Positions 56,555 to 64,000 of a stretch of DNA of 64,000 nt are shown here, one piece after another. The stretch is from Phragmites australis. Its lineage: Eukaryota > Streptophyta > Magnoliopsida > Poales > Poaceae. The stretch covers positions 20,553,501 through 20,617,500 of the forward strand of contig NC_084928.1 in the NCBI RefSeq assembly GCF_958298935.1, in the 5' to 3' direction. The position numbers and the translations under genes are program-made. Positions within the stretch are counted from its first letter, which is position 1; every line of letters begins with the position of its first letter. Below the pieces are notes generated by a model. That model had not been told where the DNA came from. It searched no databases and saw only the letters and a list, made by a program, of their open reading frames with translations.

Positions 56555-57085
56555 AATTGTGTGATAAATATTAAAAAAAAATGTCAAAAGAATCACGAGA
56601 AGAACATACACTTTTTTTAGTTGAGCGGGAAAACTAATTCTACTAACATGAAAGCAAAAAAGATAATTGCTTTACATCTGTATGGCAACTAAACTTTAAG
56701 TAATGATTTAATGTGTCATTTACATCCATACTCCGGATATGCATTCTCTTAATAGGATTCGTTGGATTTGTCTTGAATATTGTTAATTGTGTAATTAATT
56801 TATTTAAATCCACATAACTGTGTGCTAAATATCACTCAAAACATTAGTGTCAAAATTAATCTCGGGAACAAACATATACTTTTTTTAGCGGAGGAGGGTA
56901 AACAAGTTCTACTAACATGAAAATCCAAAAAGAAAATTTAATTTATTTGCTCCAATATGGCATCCAGGTTTTTAGTAATGATTTATTGCTACATTCATAA
57001 TCCAGATATGTATTCTCTTAATGGGATTAGCTGGATTTGTCCGGAATATTAAATTGCCTCATTAATTAATTTGATTCCTTCATGT
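56555..57085. repeat. ~270-bp imperfect tandem duplication
   Basis: Two copies (about 56555-56820 and 56825-57085) share ACTTTTTTTAG, TTCTACTAACATGAAA, GTAATGATTTA, CATTCTCTTAATRGGATT and GGAATATT in order. Confidence 0.75.
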
Positions 57086-57156
57086 TAGTAGAACATGGAT
57101 GCTTGTTGGGGATCATGAACAACTGTACAATATTAACCAGACACAATATTTTCCAG

Positions 57157-57164
57157 TATAAATA
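57157..57164 (+). promoter_or_regulatory. TATA box of the protease inhibitor gene
   Basis: TATAAATA, 57 bp upstream of the start codon. Confidence 0.6.
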
Positions 57165-57213
57165 TGGCTTCACCGCCACATCTTCGGCACTGCACAAGAA
57201 AAACTAGCAAACC

Positions 57214-57615
57214 ATGTCATACCATATTGAAGGGGTCTGCCTGCCACCCAATCCTTCGCCTCCCTATTGCCGTAAGACTTTGTTTCCGCATTCCATTTAG
57301 AATTCGAGCACTTCTCTACTTTCATTTCGATATTACAGTGCCAAGTTTTAAATTGTTTCATGTATTTAATCCTCCAAGAAAATTACGTCCGCAGGTGGCA
57401 AGATGGTATGGCCTGAGCTGTTGGGAAAGAAGGGCAAGAAAGCAAAAGCTGTGATTCAGAAAGAGAATCCTTATACTGATGCTGCGATTTTTGCTCCCAA
57501 AGACGCCATTGTTACCGACGACTACTGCTGCAATCGTGTTAGGATCTACGTGGATTGCAATACTAGCTGTGACTATGAAAACGCTGTGGTGGTCCAAGTC
57601 CCAAAGGTTGGGTGA
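57214..57615 (+). CDS. Potato inhibitor I family serine protease inhibitor
   Basis: Two exons, 57214-57271 and 57395-57615, joined across a 123-bp GT-AG intron (donor GTAAGA, acceptor CCGCAG) give 92 residues. The family hallmarks are WPELLGKKGKKAKAVIQKEN (25-44), the reactive loop PKDAIVTDD (54-62), NRVRIYVD (66-73) and the C-terminal QVPKVG. By alignment with barley CI-2 (VTM/E) the P1-P1' bond is Asp61-Asp62. Cys19 just before GK and Cys65 two before the RVR motif match the disulfide found in cysteine-containing members; Cys9, 64, 74 and 78 are extra. There is no signal peptide. The loop-supporting arginines (67, 69) are kept. The frame is intact and poly(A) signals (AATAAA at 57674 and 57716) follow, so the gene looks functional. 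Such inhibitors usually act in defence against insect or microbial proteases. Confidence 0.88.
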
Positions 57616-57898
57616 TGATCAAGTTATGTTATTGGAGATTGCATATGAATATGCATGGACCTATTTACTATGAAATAAATTGTTGTCCATGCCGTGCAAA
57701 AGAATCACATTATATAATAAAGCATTCTCCATTTTTTTCTTATGTTCGGGGCTACTGGCTGATCCCCTTTATTGTAATTAATCACAAACTTTCTCTTAGA
57801 ACTTTATACGTGACAAGAGAGTTCACCGAATGTTTGGGGAATGAAAGAACAGTTGAAGAGTTGTGCTGACAACTAAATGTTGATGTTTAGTATGAGAA
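57616..57898 (+). other. 3' UTR of the inhibitor gene and spacer
   Basis: AATAAA at 57674-57679 and 57716-57721; nothing coding beyond. Confidence 0.5.
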
Positions 57899-58195
57899 AT
57901 GAGGTCGAACCTAGCCAAGGCGGCATTCATTTCTTGCTTCGCTCGTGTGCCAGTGGCCAAGATCGGCCATCCCAAGTGGGTTAACGAGGACGCAGCATGG
58001 GCAGGCCTGTACGACGGACACGGAGGCTCGGAGATTACGCTTTGCCATCCGTGTTTCAGTCGAACACATCAACCTTTCGATCCCTCAGTCATGATCAACT
58101 ATCACGCTGATAGGATGCATGTTGCGTTGGGAGAGGGCCAGAGCCGAGAGGCTGGTAGTGATACAACTATAAAAACTCTTTTTCGAAATATTTAG
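57899..58195 (+). pseudogene. Possible PP2C phosphatase fragment
   Basis: A 98-codon frame contains NEDAAWAGLYDGHGGSEI with DGHGG at residues 39-43, like the metal-binding motif of plant PP2C phosphatases. The upstream VNED may stand for the usual (M)ED acidic motif. Sequence after residue 50 does not look like PP2C, and the frame ends in the CACTA-like array. It is probably a captured or truncated exon. Confidence 0.35.
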
Positions 58196-59281
58196 ATGAC
58201 TTTTCGTAAGTGGCTCATATGACAAATCGATTGAGTATACTCTTACAGTCTCAGATTGTATGTGGAAATAATTTTTCATAGACGGTTACTTATAACTATC
58301 TATATAAAATATTATTTTTAGAGACGGTATGTTTCTTATGTGAATCATCTTTAGAAATATGATGATTTTCATAGTTGATTTCTTATGTGAACTACCTGTG
58401 TGAAAATCATTTCTAGAGATAGTTTTTTATATAAACTATCTATGAAAATGATGATTATCATAGAAGATTCTCTATGTGAACCGCATATGTAAAAGTTCAT
58501 TTTCAGAGACAGTTACTTATGAGAACCGTCTTTGAAAATATGATGATTTTTATTAGCAATTCACATAAGAAACCGTCTATGTAAAAGGTTATTTTCAGAT
58601 ATATTTTTTTATATGAAGCATCTATATAAATAGGATGATTTTCATAGGCGGTTCCTTATATGAACCGTCTCTATTACTAGATGATAGTTTATCTTAAAAA
58701 TTTATAAAAAATTTACACGAAGTCATATGAGAACAAATTTTATATGACTCAATGAGGTCTACAACTGTGTAGTTAAAAACTGTTTCATTAGAGGTCATTT
58801 AGGTATCTAAATAATCATTCAAAGTTTCAGACAGAAGAGATCAAAAGGATTGTATATACTATTAGTATCATTAGTATTTTTATGGTGGAATGGTAAGGAC
58901 GTATTATGCGAGCTGAGAGGTTCCAGGTTCTAGTGCTACAAATCACACGTGCACGAAAAATCGTGTGACTTGTGACTTACGGGGCGGGGGTGCCTGGTAG
59001 AGCCATTTTTTCTGTTTTTTAGACAAAAACATCGATTCATGGACCAATTGACAGAGATAGTCCGCTTTATAAACCGTCTGTGAAAACCTATTATCACATA
59101 TAGTTTCTTAAGTGACCTCTGATAATATATTTTTACAAGAGATCTCTTTTGTACTTGTGAAAATCTTCTATTTTTATAGACCTTTCATGAAAAGTGAATA
59201 ACTAAACACTTGTAAAAATAGATTACTATCCGCTTTAAAAAATTGTTTTTTTGCTTTAAAAAATTGTTTTTTTAAGTAGTG
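58164..59281. mobile_element. CACTA-like element with AACCGTCT-type subterminal arrays
   Basis: About 20 units of the type GACGGTTCATATAAG / GAACCGTCTCTGAAAA occur in both orientations over 58190-58690 and 59030-59180. The right end TTTTTTAAGTAGTG (to 59281) fits a CACTA terminus. The left end is only tentatively the CAACTATAAAAAC at 58164. No 3-bp duplication was confirmed and there is no transposase. Confidence 0.5.
58883..58936 (+). other. tRNA-like A-box/B-box segment within the CACTA-like element
   Basis: TGGTGGAATGGTAAGG (58883-58898) and CAGGTTCTAGTGC (58924-58936) mimic Pol III internal boxes, as in the unrelated element at 6876. Confidence 0.35.
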
Positions 59282-59597
59282 GGAGCACTTTTGGTGATTG
59301 TTTTCAGAGAGTAGATGATGAGGTTTGTAGTGGGGCGAAGCGAGCAGGTTTCCCAATGGCGTCCACGAGGCTCGATTCAGTCACAGTGGCAAGAGCAGAT
59401 CGAAAGCTGAACTAGGTTTGGTATTTCGCCCTGCGCGCAAGGATTGAGGCTGCAGTAGGGAAGGTCATCGCTAGAATGGCAATCGAGTCTCTGGCGTAAT
59501 TGCTATGTCACGTTCAATGGCGACTATGTTGCCTTTCATACCTAAGGCCAAAATTTACGCTGCTTATATTGATTATACAATCAATATATTGATTCTC
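59282..59597. other. Spacer, nothing recognised
   Basis: No ORF with a motif; GC-moderate single-copy-looking sequence. Confidence 0.4.
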
Positions 59598-60519
59598 AAG
59601 GTTTATGGTCTATTTTTTTTATTATGATTTTAATAATCTAGATTTTGATTCTCACAATTTAGAATGTATATTATACAATCTAAAACAAACAACACCAAAT
59701 TATTTAATCTCTCCTCTCTCTTCCCCTCCCCTACGGACTCTCTCTCCCCTCCCAGAGTCTCTTTCTGCTCTCGTCATCAACTTCTGTGCAGAACACGGTT
59801 CTGCTGCTTCATCACGATTGCCATGTTCTCGCACGGTTCAACTTGATCGCAGTCACCTGTGTTGATGGCCGCCCAGAACATCACCTTCTCCGGATCCTTG
59901 TCTACCAGCTGCACTGTCGCATAACAAATCCAAAATCAGATCGAACCCACTCCTACTGCTACATCATGGCTACCTCGATCTCCTCTTCCTCCTCCCTTGC
60001 GAGACGAGATGATCCCAAGAACGGAGAAAAGCGAGAGAGAGAGGAGGAGGAGCAGAAATGGAGCAGTGGCCACTGACGGCTCCCGCTTCGCCTCCTACCT
60101 CACGGCCTCTAGCGTTGGTCGGTCGGAGCCCAGCGCGGGACCACGCACACCACCACCCCTCCGCATCTGTCTGAACAATGCCAGCAGCCCGACGTCAGTG
60201 CCGGTAGCAAGATCCAATGGCACGCGTCAGCGCCAGCAGAGAAGCTCATGCTGGCGTTGCCTCGGGCCGGGTCATACACATGAAGAAGCAAGGAGAGAGC
60301 GAAGGGAGAAAAAAATGAAACATTATATTTGTAATGGTAACGGTGGGTAAATATGTATCATAATCCATAATCCAGAAGTAGTCTTTCCCTATATTCTGGA
60401 TTGTAGCATAATCTGCCTCTAGATTGTGGAATCTGAATTATAGAATCGATCGGTTTGTTTTCGATTCTGATTTTAAAATTATAATCTGAAATCATAATAA
60501 AAAAATAAACACGCCCTTA
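59598..60519. mobile_element. Short non-autonomous TIR element, possibly with captured sequence
   Basis: The left end (AAGGTTTATGGTCTATTTTT, then TTATTATGATTTT) and the reverse complement of the right end (TAAGGGCGTGTTTATTTTT, then TTATTATGATTTC) align for about 55 bp. Both are followed by reiterated AATCTAGATT / GATTCTGA motifs common in grass MITE-like elements. The 600-bp middle is GC-richer, with frames such as 59786-60076 but no recognised domain. Superfamily and target duplication unresolved. Confidence 0.5.
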
Positions 60520-60533
60520 GTTCCTCAACTTAT

Positions 60534-61120
60534 TGTTAGAATTTAGTTTATCAAGAGATCTAATTCTAAAAATTCCAAAGCAATTTCTGTCTCTATCTGT
60601 GTCAGTCATAAGTGGGAATTAATGAGATTACTTATTATTTATTTTATCTGTTACTAGTGTTTTTTATTATTGTTTATTTCAGCGGTTACTAGTGTCGTTT
60701 ATAGCTATTTAGTTCAATGATCACTATTGATATTTATGTCTATTTACTGAGATAATTGTAGCCATTACTTAGTGACTTATTGCTGCCTATATAAGTCCTG
60801 GAGACGATTAGGCATGAGAGGCTTTTGCGAGGCAACAAGAATGTGAAAAAATAAATCCCATTCTTCTTTTCTCTCTTTGGAGTTGTTGTGTTGTCGTGTA
60901 GAGCTGCTGATCTTGTTGGCCCTCTCCTTTGTAAATGCATCGAGGTTGAGGGTGAGCGGTATCTTCGAGACATTGTTGTCGTGAAGCCTGCATGAGGGTG
61001 GTAATAAGGTTTCTGGGTAGCGCGGCCGCTCATGCCGGCCCTTTGACGATTTGCATTGCTTCTTCTTCAGTTCGCATGCTACAAGTCATCATTGTGTCAA
61101 ACTCTTTTCTCCATCAACGC
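60534..61120 (+). repeat. Copia-type LTR (5')
   Basis: Starts TGTTAGAATTTAG, has CTATATAAG (60788-60796) as TATA box, and precedes a Copia gag remnant. The end is uncertain; no partner LTR is seen. Confidence 0.5.
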
Positions 61121-61299
61121 AACTGTGAGTCCATGTCTTTTTGGATATTTATTCTATTTTATAGTCTGTTGCTAAAAGTAGATTATTTGGCATCGGTAAA
61201 TCAAGATGAAATATGCCTCTGAGTAGAATATGGTATTATTAGAATAATACTCATATTTCCAATATTCAAAAACCTTATTGCACTTATTCTATTCTAACA

Positions 61300-61880
61300 A
61301 TGGCTTGTGCTTCAGATGCAATGAGACCTAAGAGTTTTCCGGTGGTAACTTTCGCAGATGGCAAACTAGAGTCAAGTTTTAGCTCATGTCCATGGGACTG
61401 TGGTGGGTGATCCATCCACAGATGCCACTCACGACTAAGAAGGCTGCCAATATTGGTACTACGAATGACACTGCACTAGGGTGCATCTTAACTATTTTAG
61501 CTGATCAACTTTATGATGTATACATGACTTACAATAACCCCACAGCGTTGTGGGATGCACTGGAGCGCAAATTTGTGGTCTCTGAATATAGTTACTTGCT
61601 TTATTCCTGTGAGCAGTTCTATGACTACAACATGGATGCTGCAAAGTCTTGCTATCATCTCAGAGCTATTTGCCATGCCTTACAAATAGAAGCTTAACTG
61701 ATAGGAATGTGTTTGCATGTTATCCTGAAGAAGCAAAATATCTTTTATTGGCTATTGGTTACGAAAGATTAAAGTTAGAAGTAACTTATTGAAGAAAGAA
61801 GAAAGTTCATGGTGGGACATGGCCCTTTGTTGTACATCCGAAGTATTTTGGAACGAAAGTAAGCAAACATCTCAAAGTTG
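61300..61880 (+). pseudogene. Copia gag remnant
   Basis: ATG at 61300 opens MACASDAMRPKSFPVVTF. After a frameshift near 61385 the frame continues LTILADQLYDVYMTYNNP, TALWDALERKF and CEQFYDYNMDAAKS, the gag (UBN2/DUF4219-like) pattern of Copia elements. It ends at a stop at 61696 followed by Lys-rich remnants. Pol is absent. Confidence 0.75.
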
Positions 61881-61978
61881 GTTTGTGAGTGTTAAAAATA
61901 TCTCGACACATCATTTGAGTGTGAAATTTGATTTTCCGTTGCAACGAATGGATACCTTTAATATTATGTTCTTTCTAC

Positions 61979-62058
61979 TCTGTATTATTCTCCTCGTAGT
62001 ACAAGGCTGGACAAGTAATCTGTATTATTCTCCTCGTAGTACAAGGCTGGACAAGTAC
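61979..62058. repeat. 40-bp tandem duplication
   Basis: 61979-62018 and 62019-62058 match except for the last base (unit starts TCTGTATTATTCTCC). Confidence 0.95.
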
Positions 62059-62401
62059 TATCTATATCTGCCTTTCCTGTACACCTTTAATTTTCCTGTG
62101 AGAACCTTTTTTTTTCCTTTCATGTAACTGAATATTGTTGATCATCACTTGGCGTATATAACTTATTCATTTCAAATAAGGCTAGTTCAGTCTTCACCTT
62201 TGTCACCTGCCAATATACGTTTTGTATAGTTGCAGTTCTAGGCCGGAACTTAGGTTTGTTTATCATCTATCAAGTATTCATTTGCTAAATTATCTCAGAT
62301 GATCCGGCACATCACAGATCAGGGCCGTGTTGTACCTCTGTGCATTCGAGGTTGTGTGTGCATTCATTTGTCTTTTGTTTTATTTCTTAATCATCAGGTT
62401 T

Positions 62402-62414
62402 GTGGTATCAGAGT
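62402..62414 (+). other. Initiator-Met-type primer site motif
   Basis: TGGTATCAGAGTT differs by one base from the usual plant Copia primer site. No convincing LTR ends just before it, so it may be an isolated remnant. Confidence 0.35.
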
Positions 62415-62869
62415 TGACTCTGTTGTTTGTTTTCCTGCAAAGATTCTTGTTACAGCACGAGCGCCTCCATGTAGGCCATGCGAATATCCGAGTTCTGGTC
62501 ATGATTAATACTGATATCATTTTTTTAAAAGAAATAGGTTGTTGAATACAATGGGATATAGCTTGATGCTTTCGTCGCCGGAATGCACTTGCTAACAATA
62601 CATATAGTAATATGCGAAGGTCAAATAGTATCTCTTCTTCATGTTTATATCCACAAACTTTGTTTCCTCTATAGAAGCTCAGATTAGATACATGGTTGTA
62701 ACTTGTAAGCAGGGGTGGATCCACCGCTAGGACGAGCCTGGGCGGCCGTCCGAGCTTCCAGCGTGGTGTTGTTCTGGCCCGTGAGGCCCATTGGTCGAGT
62801 GGCACAGGCCCACACAATTCGTAGCCCACAAATGCAAATGAATGCAACACTAATCTCCCTACTGTGGTG

Positions 62870-63340
62870 TTCCAGTTTGGTTGTTTGGGCGTGTGCATGT
62901 TGCGGCGGCAGGCGTGCTGTAGGCGGGCAGGCGGGGCGCGAGCGCAGCGGCCGCGACGGGCTCGGGTTGGGCGGGCAAGCGCGGTAGCCGCGACGGGCGG
63001 GCAGGCGCGCCGCACGCGAAGGGCAAGAGGGCGGCCACGACTCGCGAGCGCGGCGGCCGGGGGCGCGGCGGGCGAGCACGGCAGCCGTGAGCGCGGCGGG
63101 CGGGCAGGCGCGGCGGGTGGCCATGAGCGCGGCGGGCGCCGGGTGGGAGCGCGCGCGGCGGGTAGGCTGCGGCCGTGCGTGCGCCGTGTGGCCTGCGGTC
63201 GTGCGGGCTGACTGCGGGCTTCGGCCGTGCCCCGTGCGTGCGGCCGTGCGTGAAGTCATGTGCGCGGCCGTGCGGACGGGCCACCGCGCCAGGCGTTGTG
63301 CAGCAGTGCAGGGGCGGTCCGCGGAGGGCAACACAGTGAG
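62870..63340. other. Extremely GC-rich reiterated block
   Basis: Irregular repeats of GCGCGGCGGGCGGGCAGGCG and GGCCGTGCG, rich in CpG. Long Ala/Arg/Pro frames on both strands are compositional, not genes. Confidence 0.8.
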
Positions 63341-63467
63341 GTGAAATGGTGAATTGAGATTTTCATATTGAGCCATTTAGATTAATTGAGCCATGGAGGT
63401 GAATTCTATTTTGTATTTTTCTCCAATAACATCAGTATTTCTTTCGTAGAATATCAAAATATAAATA

Positions 63468-64000
63468 ATGAAGAGATTTTTCAAGCCAATATCTTTGAAT
63501 ACCCAAAGTACGAGGGAGAGTAGAGTTAGTGAAGACTGTGATGCAGAAAATGAAATAGTAGTTGTCACTCCTGTTCCTGCAACTTCTCGGATAGAATACA
63601 AAGGTATTAAAGAATTTAGGCAAGAGTTTATTATTGCCGATCCGGGACTTCGTATTCCAATAGATGAATTTGATCATGATATTAGAGATGAAGTTAGAAG
63701 AGCTTATGTGTTGAAGGGTCCGACTCAACCAATTGGACATACTTTCCCCAAAAACAGTTTGGTAAAGATTTAAAGATTTTTTGTGCAGCATGGTTTACTA
63801 AATATGATTAGCTAGAATATAGTGTGGAGAAGGATGCAGCTTATTGTTTCTATTGCTATCTTTTTAGATATGATCTCTCAAAGTCTCATTTTAGGTATGA
63901 TGTATTTTCAAAAGTAGGATTTAGAAATTGGAAGAATGCATATAAATCATTACCTGAACATGTTGGTGGGCCTAATAGTGCCCACAATAAAGCTAGAACA
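63468..64000 (+). pseudogene. hAT transposase N-terminus (TTF-type zinc finger), partial
   Basis: Starts MKRFFKPISL (63468). The first 101 codons end in a frameshift near 63745. In the next frame FCAAWFTKYD is followed by a TAG where relatives have Trp, then LEYSVEKDAAYCFYCYLF, matching the TTF-type zinc finger of plant hAT transposases. VGFRNWKNAYKSLPEHVGG continues to the window edge. It belongs to the same broad group as the C-terminal fragment at 20218 but may be another family. Two lesions make it a pseudogene. Confidence 0.8.

Larger units (their letters stand above)
62711..64000 (+). mobile_element. 5' part of a hAT element running off the window
   Basis: CAGGGGTGGATCCACC at 62711 is a typical hAT terminal inverted repeat start, and a second TIR-like start, CAGGGGCGGTCCGCGG, occurs at 63309. 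A transposase gene begins at 63468. The right end is outside the window, so target duplication cannot be tested. Confidence 0.6.

Noticed and set aside
62380..63376. Long minus-strand frames of 211 and 230 codons
   Set aside because: Ala/Arg/Pro-rich frames created by the CpG-dense repeat block; the opposite strand is equally open.
63468..64000. hAT fragments at 20218 and 63468 as two halves of one element
   Set aside because: They lie 43 kb apart on opposite strands and their terminal repeats differ.

Overview
This is nuclear DNA from a flowering plant, almost certainly a grass. The basis is GC-rich compact exons beside AT-rich spacers, GT-AG introns, an AGP23-type arabinogalactan peptide, and transposon families that look typical of grasses (MULEs carrying plant-mobile-domain genes, CACTA elements with subterminal arrays, Tat- and Tekay-like Gypsy elements, SIRE/Maximus-like Copia). 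The species cannot be fixed by eye. Nothing bacterial, organellar or CRISPR-like was seen. The window is a nested transposon cluster in which I can support only three host genes: an arabinogalactan peptide (8855-9028), the first coding exon of ribosomal protein L31 (41473-41567), and a two-exon potato-inhibitor-I protease inhibitor (57214-57615).

Layout. 1-2175: decayed LINE. 2694-3885: small non-autonomous Copia-like LTR element. 4215-7783: MULE with perfect 34-bp TIRs and a 10-bp target duplication, carrying only a FAR1 DNA-binding domain, with a CACTA-like element inside. 8.5-9.2 kb: AGP gene. 10350-18144: complete but dead Tat-like Gypsy element with a perfect 5-bp duplication. 18.1-22.0 kb: gene-poor, with short repeats, a hAT fragment and a SINE.

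22376-41351 is the centrepiece. It is a 19-kb insertion with MULE-type TIRs and an exact 10-bp target duplication, sitting about 110 bp upstream of the RPL31 start codon and separating that gene from its promoter. In minus orientation the outer element reads mudrA transposase, plant-mobile-domain (PMD) gene, then a GRF-like zinc-finger gene. Between its PMD and GRF genes lie a second MULE (24.8-32.5 kb) and a roughly 3-kb Tekay-like LTR. The second MULE has an apparently intact five-exon PMD gene (767 codons), an intact two-exon charged accessory gene, a mudrA 3' fragment, and an inverted second copy of the PMD 5' end. The two copies form a 1,480-bp inverted repeat around a 3.96-kb spacer, with a single mismatch noticed in the parts compared. 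Its layout resembles the hairpin-forming Mu killer locus of maize.

42.2-56 kb: a minus-strand Copia element, a perfect solo LTR (44148-45063), a related LTR (49816-50747), and what looks like the 3' end of a Tat-lineage element with an antisense ORF and three kinds of tandem array. 57.1-57.8 kb: protease inhibitor gene. 57.9-64 kb: a PP2C-like fragment, a CACTA-like array, a short TIR element, a Copia gag remnant, and the 5' end of a hAT element that runs off the window.
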